This document shows, piece after piece, positions 1 through 7,565 of a stretch of 10,599 nucleotides of DNA. Under the pieces are notes generated by a model that did not search any database, was not told where the DNA came from, and saw only the letters and a program-made list of their open reading frames with translations. Each line of letters begins with the position of its first letter. The stretch's first letter is position 1. This DNA comes from Butyrivibrio sp. (GTDB lineage Bacteria; Bacillota; Clostridia; Lachnospirales; Lachnospiraceae): positions 1 through 10,599 of the forward strand of contig JAILEJ010000072.1 in NCBI GenBank assembly GCA_024688095.1, given 5' to 3'. The translations under genes and the position numbers were made by a program.

Positions 1-1099
1 TTTCTTCATTAATAGTCTGAACTGTGAAGATAACTTTATCAACAGGTTTTCCTTCTTCTCTATCCATTGCAAAGTATCTTATTCTACACCATCCATGATA
101 TTTACTTAAATATTCAATTGCTATGCTGTCTCTTTTTTCCAGACGTCTTGGCAATGTTTCAAGGTCCGCAAATACAATCATTAGATCCTTATATTCTTCT
201 GTTGAATCATAGTCAAACATATTTTTGAGCTGTGCATTTGCACCTAAATCTTTTGGTCTTGCTTCATCATTTTCTTCAGATACTCCAACAGGCGTAAGAG
301 TATCTTCTGTAATATCTATAATATAAATAATCTCATATAAATCTGCCATACAAGAGATACCTGCTTTTCGAAGTTCCATCTCTTTTTCAGCACTTTTATA
401 AATTATAATTATAGAAAAATACATTGCACAAAGGAAAAGCCATGCAACTATCAGAATACAGATTACAAAAAAGCCTATGCCCTCTGTAAATTCCTTATGA
501 GATGTATAATCCATTTCATAATCTGTAAGATCAAGACTATCTTTATAATATAAGATAACACCTACAACTACTGAATCATCAATACTTATTGGCTGTTCTT
601 TAATCACTATAGATGGATGATAAATAATATAATCTCCCTTTTTAAGTGGAATCAGTAAATCCGTATCATTTATCATATAATCTACTTTTAATTCATCTTT
701 TGAATACTTTGCAAGATTCAACCGTTGAACTACTTCATCTTTTGAACCAACATACTGGTGAATTTCCACCTCACCATTCCAGAACTGATTAATATAACAA
801 TCCTGCTTTATATTCATTCGTAGCGTCCATGAATATAATTCACTTTCAGATTCATTTTTTATTTCTACGTCATAAATAATTCCATTTAAATCAAGGTCTC
901 TTATTATCCATGAAGAGGTTTCGTCACCTCTTGCATGGATATCTACACTGATTTCCTTATTTTTAGATTCACCAGTTATTTTATGTACACTTTTATTATA
1001 TGAATAAATATATAATGCATGAGCTATTACAAAGATAATCTCCAAAATGAATAATAATACAAGTCCAATTCTATAATGTTTTCTCTGTTTTGAATTCAT
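1..1099 (-). CDS. Membrane sensor protein with CBM-like extracytoplasmic domain (partial, C-terminus off the left edge)
   Basis: The frame is open from an ATG at 1099 to the window edge (366 codons, no stop). An SD-like GAGGGG lies 8-13 bases upstream of that ATG. One membrane helix covers residues about 11-33. An extracytoplasmic region of about 170 residues follows, then a second helix at about 206-234 and a cytoplasmic region that starts like a PAS domain (about 240-366). The outer region is beta-rich, with SWTLR around W91 and NQFWNGEVEIHQ around W107. This resembles the CBM2-like beta-sandwich seen in some Lachnospiraceae signalling proteins. The last visible residues (KVIFTVQTINEE) look like the end of a PAS-type domain, where such proteins continue into a GGDEF or histidine kinase domain. 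The output domain is not visible, so the protein could be a diguanylate cyclase or a sensor kinase. Membrane topology and the general sensor role are fairly secure; the ligand is unknown. Confidence 0.8.
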   Translation of the reverse strand, partial: MNSKQRKHYRIGLVLLFILEIIFVIAHALYIYSYNKSVHKITGESKNKEISVDIHARGDETSSWIIRDLDLNGIIYDVEIKNESESELYSWTLRMNIKQDCYINQFWNGEVEIHQYVGSKDEVVQRLNLAKYSKDELKVDYMINDTDLLIPLKKGDYIIYHPSIVIKEQPISIDDSVVVGVILYYKDSLDLTDYEMDYTSHKEFTEGIGFFVICILIVAWLFLCAMYFSIIIIYKSAEKEMELRKAGISCMADLYEIIYIIDITEDTLTPVGVSEENDEARPKDLGANAQLKNMFDYDSTEEYKDLMIVFADLETLPRRLEKRDSIAIEYLSKYHGWCRIRYFAMDREEGKPVDKVIFTVQTINEE

Positions 1100-1313
1100 A
1101 AACTACACCCCTCAATTAATTGTATATTAGTCTTTTTAAATTTAAATATAACTTATAAATATACAAACTTTCACTTATTATCATTATATTATATTTTTTG
1201 ACAAAAACATATTTATATTTGAGTAGTATTTTTATAAAAAAAATTTATACTATATATATTATTAGAAGATTGTCGTATTATTTTAAATAATTGAGTCAAA
1301 AAGGAGATTTTAT

Positions 1314-1943
1314 ATGAAAATTTATAATGTTACTGATCCTGAATTTAAAGAATATGGAAAAGTTATCGATGGAATCGATGTCACAGAAATTCTTGATGCA
1401 CTTGAAAATAGCACACCTCTTCCAGAGGGTACCGATTATGTTCCTGAAGAACCTGCTATACAGAACACAGCTACTGCAAAGAAAATTGCACCTACTCTAT
1501 TTGGAGGTTTGCCAGTAGAGTTTGGTTGGTGTAACGGCCACAATACCAAACTTAACTGCCTTGAATATCACAGAAACAGCGAATTTAATCTTGGAACACA
1601 GGATTTCATACTTCTTCTTGCAAAGCAGTCAGAAATTGATGAAAACTTTCATATAAATAGTGATGTTATCAAAGCATTTAAAGTCCCAAAGGGTGTGATG
1701 GTAGAAGTATATGCAACTTCTCTTCATTATGCACCATGCCATGTAGATGCATCTAAGGGATTCAAGGTTCTTGTTGCTCTTCCAAAGGGAACAAATACTG
1801 ATAAACCTGAATTTGAAGCTGCAAACAAAGAAGACACACTTCTTCGAGCTAATAATAAATGGCTTATAGCTCACAAGGATGCCTCAGAAGCACAAGATGG
1901 TGCATTTGTAGGAATTGATGGAGTAAATATTGATTTAGCATAA
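1314..1943 (+). CDS. DUF4867 family, cupin-like protein
   Basis: This 209-residue protein matches my recollection of the DUF4867 family from Firmicutes, which is related to cupin/ureidoglycolate lyase-type beta barrels. Family-like segments include the opening KIYNVTDPEFKEYGKV, FGGLPVEFGWCNGHN (63-77), LNCLEYHRNSEFN (80-92), VEVYATSLHYAPCHVD (130-144), and KWLIAHKDA near the C-terminus. H86 and E90 in EYHRNSE, together with H138, sit where cupins carry metal ligands, so metal binding is plausible but inferred. The start is supported by AAGGAG at 1301-1306, seven bases before the ATG. Length is about that expected for the family. It stands alone on the plus strand between minus-strand genes and has its own terminator. 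No signal peptide is seen, so it should be cytoplasmic. The substrate is unknown; sugar or ureide metabolism would be a guess. Confidence 0.85.
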   Translation: MKIYNVTDPEFKEYGKVIDGIDVTEILDALENSTPLPEGTDYVPEEPAIQNTATAKKIAPTLFGGLPVEFGWCNGHNTKLNCLEYHRNSEFNLGTQDFILLLAKQSEIDENFHINSDVIKAFKVPKGVMVEVYATSLHYAPCHVDASKGFKVLVALPKGTNTDKPEFEAANKEDTLLRANNKWLIAHKDASEAQDGAFVGIDGVNIDLA

Positions 1944-1946
1944 ACA

Positions 1947-1995
1947 GAAACCCCTTAGCGAAATGAATTCATTTCGTTAAGGGGTTTCCTTTTAT
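1947..1995 (+). terminator. Rho-independent terminator after the DUF4867 gene
   Basis: A 21-bp stem (1947-1967 with 1968-1988) has one G-T wobble and includes the CCCC/GGGG block. It starts three bases after the stop codon and is followed by a short, imperfect T-rich stretch (CCTTTTA). The stem could also stop minus-strand transcripts coming from the small gene at 2026-2187, although the T-tract on that side is weak. Confidence 0.85.
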
Positions 1996-2025
1996 GAATG
2001 GGTTGCTAAATTTTGTTTTTAGTGT

Positions 2026-2187
2026 TTACTCTTTGCTGTCCATAATATCAATATCCAGTTTATGTTGCTCACCCTTCAGAATATTATCAAATATTCCTTC
2101 TTCTGGCTCCTGCTTTTTGAATCTGTAAGCAGGACTTAATCCGATAGTCATGTTATTAAGACCATCAATACTGCTTATTGTAATCAT
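2026..2187 (-). CDS. Small hypothetical protein, 53 residues
   Basis: I do not recognise this protein. It starts MITISSIDGLNNM, has no membrane segment, and ends in an acidic tail (KLDIDIMDSKE). The reading frame extends upstream to an ATG at 2226, but a perfect AAGGAGG (2199-2193) lies five bases before the ATG at 2187. That makes 2187 the likely start. The strong ribosome binding site is the main evidence that it is a real gene. It lies downstream of the zinc-ribbon repeat gene on the same strand, separated by 130 bases. The hairpin at 1947-1988 could end its transcript. There are no cysteines and no recognisable DNA-binding motif. Confidence 0.6.
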   Translation of the reverse strand: MITISSIDGLNNMTIGLSPAYRFKKQEPEEGIFDNILKGEQHKLDIDIMDSKE

Positions 2188-2317
2188 GCTTACCTCCTTG
2201 TCAGCAAAGTGGACATCCTTTTCCACAACTTATAGTTCCTATCTATATAATAAACCACTATATTTAGTATTTTAATTAAATTTCAATTAATTTTTAATAA
2301 ATAAACTATAAAAATGA

Positions 2318-3040
2318 TTACATTTTTTTGTTTTTATTGTCATTTCGAGAATTATTATTTCTCTGATTATTACCAGAATCATTTTTAGAATTGTTTCTTG
2401 AATTATTCTTATTATTTCTATTATGCCTGAAATTATTCTTTGAATTTCCTCGATGATTATTTCTTGATTCATTTTTTAAATCATTTCGATTATCGTTTCT
2501 TGACTCATTCTTTGAATCATTTCGATTATCATTTCTTGATTCATTCTTTGAATCATTTCGATTATCATTTCTTGATTCGCTCTTTGAATCATTTCGATTA
2601 TCGTTTCTTGACTCATTTTTTAAATCGTTTCGATTATCGTTTCTTGATTCGCTCTTTGAGTCGTTTCGATTATCGTTTCTTGATTCATTCTTTGAATCAT
2701 TTCGATTATCATTTTTATAATTATTTCTAGGCTGATTTCTTCTATCTGCCTTTGACTCATTTTTAATTTCCTGATCTACTTCATTATCAGATTCGACCAT
2801 AACATTATTTTCTACACCGTTTAATGATTCATCATTACTATTTACAAATCTTATTCTGCCACCACAGGATGGACAACTTATCATATCGCTACTCTGACAA
2901 TCATGTAACGCTTGTCCATACACACTTTGTATAACAGTCCTGTCTGCAGGATAAAATGTTTTTCCACAATCAGTCTGAACAAATTCATTTTTATTTCTTG
3001 TTACATAAGTCCATTTACAAATTTCATTGCTTTGTTTCAT
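2318..3040 (-). CDS. Zinc-ribbon protein with a 12-residue Asn/Asp/Arg/Ser repeat tail
   Basis: The protein has 240 residues when started at the ATG at 3040, which follows AGAGGAAA (3052-3045). An upstream ATG at 3115 has no such signal. The N-terminal ~65 residues carry a ribbon-like cysteine pattern: C8 (ICKW), C25 (TDCGKTF), and C56-x2-C59 (CPSCGGRI). This fits a single structural zinc site with a C-x-W / CG / CPxCG layout common in small accessory-region proteins. An acidic linker follows, then seven 12-residue repeats of the type NDSKNESRNDNR. The last part is a degenerate Asn/Arg/Lys-rich tail that ends in KNKKM. The tail should be disordered and strongly basic overall, with no hydrophobic segments, so nucleic-acid binding is possible but inferred. 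It lies downstream of repB on the same strand, beyond the repB terminator. No specific function can be assigned. Confidence 0.75.
   Translation of the reverse strand: MKQSNEICKWTYVTRNKNEFVQTDCGKTFYPADRTVIQSVYGQALHDCQSSDMISCPSCGGRIRFVNSNDESLNGVENNVMVESDNEVDQEIKNESKADRRNQPRNNYKNDNRNDSKNESRNDNRNDSKSESRNDNRNDLKNESRNDNRNDSKSESRNDNRNDSKNESRNDNRNDSKNESRNDNRNDLKNESRNNHRGNSKNNFRHNRNNKNNSRNNSKNDSGNNQRNNNSRNDNKNKKM
2450..2701 (-). repeat. Seven tandem 36-bp in-frame repeats
   Basis: Seven consecutive 36-bp units with no spacers, each encoding 12 residues of the zinc-ribbon protein's tail. Units differ by synonymous changes and by a few substitutions (Ser/Leu at position 3, Asn/Ser at position 5). The last unit (lowest coordinates) is the most diverged and grades into a degenerate Asn-rich tail. 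Copy number can change without breaking the frame. Confidence 0.9.
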
Positions 3041-3216
3041 TTTATTTCCTCTATATTCTTTTCTAGAAAAAATTCTATATTTTATAATTTTATAGTAGAA
3101 AGACAAATCATGCAATTATCTATTTTTTTATTCTACAGATAAATGACTCTCATCATAAAATAATATTATATTTATTTTTCATTTTGTTTTATTACCTTGT
3201 TTTTCTACAATAATAA

Positions 3217-3251
3217 ACCCTTCAAACAAAGCATCGCTCTGTTTAAAGGGT
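3217..3251 (-). terminator. Rho-independent terminator after repB
   Basis: Two 16-base arms (3217-3232 and 3236-3251) pair with two G-T wobbles around a 3-base loop. The stem begins seven bases past the repB stop. On the minus strand it is followed by TTATTATTGT, a modest T-rich tract. It should separate repB transcription from the zinc-ribbon gene. Confidence 0.75.
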
Positions 3252-3257
3252 CTTATA

Positions 3258-4433
3258 TTAGTTATCAATTAGTTTTTCTTCAAGCTGTTCCCAATCATCA
3301 TCACTATATGTTCTATCCATAGCAAAATTGTTGAAGGAATTGCTTTTACGAGTTGTTGTATAACCTTCTTTTATTGCTTTAATCAAAAATCCTGTTAGAT
3401 TTTCAATTTGTTTTCCCTGGCATGAAGCTATTTTATATGCTTCCTTAACCTTTTCAATATCATAATTTGCTGCCTTAATTATAGAAACAACATCTTTTGC
3501 CGGAAGTTCTTCCTTTATTATATGAGAACATTGGATAACCAGTTCCATCAATTCAAAATCATCAATATCCTTTACTTTTTCTTTTTTCTGCTTTTCTTTA
3601 CTTGTTATATAGAAATTTACTGATGAAACCTTTCCACCTCGACCTTGCTTAATTGTGTCATATTCTACCTGAATTGAAGTTTTCTCATTTATTTCTTTTC
3701 TGGCTTTTTCAAGTACATATCTTTTTAGATTTCCAAAACTGGCCATTGTCTTTTCACCAACAAGACCATTATCAAATCTCGAAAGATCTTTTTCTTCTGC
3801 CTTAATAGCTTTATATACTTCAGGATTATCTTTTGCATCTATTATTCCAAGTGATAGCTTAAGACTAACAATATCCATATTAAGAATAATTGGATCCAAT
3901 TTTCCTAAGGCCTTTTGTTTATCATATTCTGATTTGCATAATTCAAATAATTTATAGGAATATATACTATTTAAAGAAAAACTTTCTGAAAGATTAAATC
4001 GTGTGTAATTACCTTTTAATCCTGTTATATATTTTCCTACATTATTTGCAAATATTATTTCAAGAATTCCATTTTTAAATGAGGCTGTCTGGATTATATT
4101 AGTCGCTTCGATCTGCTGTTTTTCATCATCCTTGTATATAATTCTCCAGTCCATTATTGATGACTTTTTAGATCCACTTTCTTCTGGATATATACATTCT
4201 TTAATCTGAGAATAAAAAGAACTGGATGTTTTACCAAAAACGCGTCTTAATTCCTGCCCCTTTACAGTAGCTGAAACCAATCCATTTTTGTCCTGCACAG
4301 CATGTATGATAGCCATTGCTAAGATTTTCTGATTTAAAAGTGTAGACTTACCTTTACTTTGGATAAGCGTATTACTCTTAATGTAGGTTTTATTTTGAGT
4401 TTCTTTTTTCTGAAGCTCTGCTAAACTATTCAT
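3258..4433 (-). CDS. repB: Replication initiator protein, Rep_3/RepB family
   Basis: This initiator for iteron-controlled plasmids would bind the repeats just upstream and recruit host replication proteins. The N-terminal half shows the Rep_3 winged-helix pattern. LIQSKGKSTLLNQKILAMAI opens the domain, followed by a strand region (MDWRIIYKDD, ILEIIFANNVGKYI), then FNLSESFSLNSIYSYKLFELCKSE, the typical segment ahead of the recognition helix. The second winged helix includes LKRYVLEKARKEINEKTSIQVEYDTIKQGRGGKVSSVNFYI. A helical C-terminal region of about 90 residues follows. The chosen ATG (391 residues) is preceded by a GGGGTGG ribosome-binding-like sequence. An in-frame ATG at 4451 would add six residues but lacks such a site. 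The gene begins about 75 bases from the nearest iteron, so autoregulation by RepB binding is plausible. Family assignment is firm. Confidence 0.9.
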   Translation of the reverse strand: MNSLAELQKKETQNKTYIKSNTLIQSKGKSTLLNQKILAMAIIHAVQDKNGLVSATVKGQELRRVFGKTSSSFYSQIKECIYPEESGSKKSSIMDWRIIYKDDEKQQIEATNIIQTASFKNGILEIIFANNVGKYITGLKGNYTRFNLSESFSLNSIYSYKLFELCKSEYDKQKALGKLDPIILNMDIVSLKLSLGIIDAKDNPEVYKAIKAEEKDLSRFDNGLVGEKTMASFGNLKRYVLEKARKEINEKTSIQVEYDTIKQGRGGKVSSVNFYITSKEKQKKEKVKDIDDFELMELVIQCSHIIKEELPAKDVVSIIKAANYDIEKVKEAYKIASCQGKQIENLTGFLIKAIKEGYTTTRKSNSFNNFAMDRTYSDDDWEQLEEKLIDN

Positions 4434-4508
4434 TTTCCACCCCAACAACATTTTGTGTTTTAACTATTTAGATTATACAAAATAACTGAACATATGTAAA
4501 TATTGAGC

Positions 4509-5223
4509 TCAAAAAACTCATAAGTTATATATCAAAAATTCACATAAGTTATTCATCTATTCTGCATTTGTTGTATCAGATTTTCGCATAAGTTCGTATT
4601 CTAGGTACGTCTAAACGCTTTATTTTTAGGGGTTTGTGTAAAATTGTCGAAAATTTTTTAATATGTGCCAGATTTTCGCATAAGTTACTTTGACTGACCG
4701 GGTCGTTTATCTATATTTTGTGATTTTTTTTGTTTCTTATCTAAATAATGATAACTTTAAGCTATTTAGTTATGTGATTTTCTGATAGTGCCAGATTTTC
4801 ACATAAGTTAATCCTTCTTTTTATACTGAAATGCCCTATTTATAGGCTTTTCTATACCTATCAAAAAAACACATATGTTTAAAGTTATGTGATTTTTTGA
4901 TATTACTTTTTTACATATCTTACTGTTTTTTTTACATCTTAAACCTCAGAAAACCACATATCTTGCTCTTTTTTATAACATTAGTTTTTTAGACTTATTT
5001 ACCTTATTTTCACATCTCTTTAGCCTGAAAATTTCAGCTCTTATATCATTTCATAACATTACTTGTATCAGATTTTCACATATAAAAACGTTTAAATCCC
5101 TTTATTTGTAAGGCTTTTAACTCTTTTTAATTAAAGAAATAATATGTTGTTTAAATTAATTAATATTTAAAAAACAACACTATAACTTTTTACTGTTGTT
5201 GTATAAAGTTATGTGTTGTTTTT
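4509..5223. other. Candidate iteron origin of replication
   Basis: This gene-free stretch between repB and the partition operon holds many copies of a ~20-bp element with core CAGATTTTCRCATAAGTT. The best direct copies are at 4575-4595, 4667-4687, 4790-4810 and 5067-5087. Weaker direct copies are at 4509-4528, 4531-4551, 4860-4880, 4944-4964 and 5002-5020. Inverted copies lie at 4767-4786 and 4881-4901, and half of one (AAAGTTATGTG) recurs at 5205-5215. Inverted and direct copies face each other at 4767-4810 and at 4860-4901. The right part (about 5100-5175) is extremely AT-rich and could be the unwinding region. Repeats of this kind beside a Rep_3 gene are the usual arrangement of an iteron origin. 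I saw no perfect DnaA box (TTATCCACA). Origin function is inferred. Confidence 0.8.
5169..5223 (-). terminator. Likely terminator of the parA-RHH operon
   Basis: Arms at 5171-5189 and 5205-5222 pair over 18 bp with one bulged base (5181). On the minus strand the stem ends in TTTTTT. It starts eight bases beyond the stop of the RHH gene. The stem is AT-rich and therefore weak. Its right arm shares AAAGTTATGTG with an inverted iteron, so it may also serve the origin. Confidence 0.6.
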
Positions 5224-5229
5224 GTATAA

Positions 5230-6078
5230 TTAGTTTTCAGGTGTATACCACTGTGGTTCATGATTTAACATATATTCTCTTATTATAAGATCCAGCATAG
5301 TGTTAAATTTTTTGCCATAAAACTTAGCAGCTTTATCTACATAATCATAACATTCTGGTCTAAAGGTACAATTCTTTTTAGGTTGGCTTTCGCCTTTTCG
5401 TCCCATCGTAATTCCATCAATTTCATGAATTACTTTTTCTTTTGTCGTACCTGTACTTGTTTTTACATCTCTTACTATTGTCAGGTTTGTATATGGTTCT
5501 ATTACAGCGTAATTTTTACCATTAGTTCCAACTATTATATCATGCTCGTAATCAGGGGTTTTAGATTTATTATAAGTAGATGGAACATTTTGATTCTCAG
5601 GTTTTGTAACTATTGGTTCTTTATTTTCTATTTTATCTATTATTGATGTGTCTATTGTTATAGGTGAAGATATAATTTCTGTTTCTTTTGTTATTTCCGG
5701 GATAGATACCTTTTTTTCAGTTTTATTATCTTTGGTTGTATCTACAGTAAAACTTAATGCTTTTTCTAACGAATCCTGCTTTTCTTTTAATTTATCCATT
5801 TTGCTATCCAGTTCTTTATTTATTGATTCTAAAGAACTGCTTATAAGTGTTTTGGAAGCAGATTCTTCTGGTTTAGTAGAGGTAGTTTTTTCAGGTATTT
5901 TTCTTTCTTTTATTGGTGAGGTACCTTTGTTTTGTTCAGAATCATTGGATTTATTTGATACATTATAACCCTTATATACCTCACGCTCTGAGGTATCTTT
6001 TGTGCTGCTTTCTATAATACCTTTTCTAGAATTTTCAAGCATTGCGCTCATTCCTGTTTTGAAGTTTCCTCTTGCCAT
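5230..6078 (-). CDS. ParA-partner partition protein with C-terminal ribbon-helix-helix domain
   Basis: This 282-residue protein would be the centromere-binding partner of the adjacent ParA. It has no ParB nuclease-like or HTH domain. The C-terminus (about 236-270, CTFRPECYDYVDKAAKFYGKKFNTMLDLIIREY) reads as a beta strand plus two helices, as in RHH DNA-binding proteins. The N-terminus (MARGNFKTGMSAMLENSRKG) is short and basic, like the ParA-activating peptides of known partners. Between them lie a Ser/Thr/Lys/Glu-rich disordered stretch, a likely coiled coil (about 85-107, INKELDSKMDKLKEKQDSLEKAL), and a small possibly folded segment (about 178-210). It follows parA by 14 bases, with AGGAGGA before its ATG, so the two are co-transcribed. 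It is much longer than typical RHH partners (about 70-120 residues). Position and termini support the role; direct homology is not established. Confidence 0.7.
   Translation of the reverse strand: MARGNFKTGMSAMLENSRKGIIESSTKDTSEREVYKGYNVSNKSNDSEQNKGTSPIKERKIPEKTTSTKPEESASKTLISSSLESINKELDSKMDKLKEKQDSLEKALSFTVDTTKDNKTEKKVSIPEITKETEIISSPITIDTSIIDKIENKEPIVTKPENQNVPSTYNKSKTPDYEHDIIVGTNGKNYAVIEPYTNLTIVRDVKTSTGTTKEKVIHEIDGITMGRKGESQPKKNCTFRPECYDYVDKAAKFYGKKFNTMLDLIIREYMLNHEPQWYTPEN
5976..5996 (-). repeat. 21-bp inverted repeat inside the RHH partition gene (copy 1)
   Basis: Perfect 8-bp arms ATACCTCA and TGAGGTAT surround the spacer CGCTC. Read on the minus strand, it matches the site at 7566-7586 at 20 of 21 positions, spacer included. 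It encodes part of TSEREVYKG in the RHH protein. A perfect palindrome shared with a non-coding copy suggests a protein-binding site. Confidence 0.65.
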
Positions 6079-6092
6079 ACTTTTCCTCCTAC

Positions 6093-6908
6093 TTAAATCC
6101 CAATTGCATTACTGTAGTCAACGTCTAATCCAAAGCACTCCTGTAACAATGCCTCATAATCTTTACTAGCGTTTGAGTTTTTCTTATATTCAAAAAGCGG
6201 AACTCTCATAGCCTGTGATTCTGAAACTGCTACTGAACGTCTGATATAAGTATCAAATATCTTTAAATCAAGATCTTTTTCCTGGTCTGCAATTTCCTGC
6301 ACTAATGTTCTTCCTAATAAAGTTATGTTTGTTCTATCATCTATATCAGTAAATAAAATACCTGCAATATTTATATCTGGATTTTGTGAATTCTTTACTT
6401 CCTTTATTACTTTTAATATCTTTACAATACCTTCAGCTTCGTATGTACCAGCTCTTACAGGTATTATTACGTCTGTGGCAACCATTAATACATTATAAAG
6501 TATCATATCAGTTACTGGGTGTGTATCTATTAGTACATAGTCGTAATTATCTCTTATGCTGCTATTATCAATCATATTTTTTAGTCTTAACATTCCTGAC
6601 TGAAGATCTTTGGATAAGGCACTTGGATCATCAAGTAACTCATCTCCTGCAATAATATCCATATATTTTGTATGCTGGATTGTTTCTTCGATATCAACGC
6701 GATATTTATCTGGAGCAAGAAGACAGTCATAAAGTGTAGCTTCACCTTCTGATTTTGCTCTGAATGTTCCTGTAGAATTTTTCTGTGAATCGGCATCAAT
6801 AAGTAAAACTCTTTTACCAGCCATTCTAAGCATATATGATAGCTGGCATGTAGTAGTTGTTTTACCCACTCCACCTTTATTATTGATTATTCCAATTATT
6901 TTGGTCAT
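6093..6908 (-). CDS. parA: ParA-family partition ATPase
   Basis: A 271-residue Walker-type ATPase that moves replicon copies over the nucleoid with its DNA-binding partner. The deviant Walker A motif is KGGVGKTT (K11-T18), with the signature lysine K11 and catalytic K16. Walker A' is LLIDADSQKNST (D38, D40). Walker B is YVLIDTHP (D128). FDTYIRRSVAVSESQAMRVPLFEY is the usual ParA/Soj region near the C-terminus. There is no N-terminal HTH domain, so it is the small form (type Ib-like), which often pairs with an RHH partner, as here. GGAGGAG precedes the ATG. The gene heads an operon with the RHH gene and faces the AT-rich divide, where its promoter and perhaps the centromere should lie. It could be called Soj-like, but its partner is not Spo0J. 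Confidence 0.93.
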   Translation of the reverse strand: MTKIIGIINNKGGVGKTTTTCQLSYMLRMAGKRVLLIDADSQKNSTGTFRAKSEGEATLYDCLLAPDKYRVDIEETIQHTKYMDIIAGDELLDDPSALSKDLQSGMLRLKNMIDNSSIRDNYDYVLIDTHPVTDMILYNVLMVATDVIIPVRAGTYEAEGIVKILKVIKEVKNSQNPDINIAGILFTDIDDRTNITLLGRTLVQEIADQEKDLDLKIFDTYIRRSVAVSESQAMRVPLFEYKKNSNASKDYEALLQECFGLDVDYSNAIGI

Positions 6909-7565
6909 TTTTCTCCTCCATATCCCCGTTTTAAACTTTTATTTTTAGATAAATATAATTCCCCAATTAAAAGACTTTATAAATTTATGTCTTTTTGTAT
7001 TTTGAATGCTTAAAGCATTTATTACATATACAGTATATAAAATAAATATTATATGACAAGAATTTTATATAGAGATCATGTTTTAAATATTCTTAATGCC
7101 TTAAATATTTCTTTTATTCTATATATTTTTATCATTCTTGATATTTTTTAAGAACCCGTTATTTTTGATGATCTTTATATTTTAAGAATCCTTTTTATTC
7201 AATATGAGTTTCATATCGAAAACATTCCATATACATATAGTAATTCAGATATTCTAAACATATTTATTATACTAGATATAGTAGTTAAATAAAAGATTCA
7301 AAATGCATAAAACATTTAAAATATCCCTGATAATTTGTATATTTCTGACAAACTAAATAAACTAAAAGCTTAAAATATATATAGCATTTCATATGCGCTA
7401 AACACACACTGCATTCTAAATATATCATAAAAACATAATATAAATCACATATCAATAATACAAAATGAATAATATATATAAATTAAATCATAAATACAAA
7501 GTGTGCATAGAATGCCCTGTATATATGGCATTTAAAGTGCACATAAGATGCATGATAAACAATAT

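Noticed and set aside
1198..1252. TTGACA at 1198-1203 as the -35 box of the DUF4867 gene
   Set aside because: The nearest -10-like hexamers (TAGTAT at 1224, TATACT at 1246) are 20 or more bases away, so no well-spaced promoter can be named.
2188..2226. Upstream ATG extending the small protein to 66 residues
   Set aside because: The AAGGAGG lies inside that extension and is correctly placed for the ATG at 2187.
2209..2226. GTGGA/TCCAC hairpin upstream of the small gene
   Set aside because: A 5-bp stem with an 8-base loop is too short to support a regulatory claim.
2450..2701. A 36-bp periodic repeat that might be mistaken for a CRISPR array
   Set aside because: The units are contiguous with no spacers and are in frame within a coding sequence, so they are protein repeats.
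2440..2730. Open frame on the plus strand across the repeats (96 codons)
   Set aside because: It is an antisense shadow of the repeats, with no ribosome binding site; its composition only mirrors the 36-bp unit.
4434..4451. Upstream ATG adding six residues to RepB
   Set aside because: There is no Shine-Dalgarno-like sequence before it, whereas GGGGTGG precedes the next ATG. Either start leaves the protein essentially unchanged.
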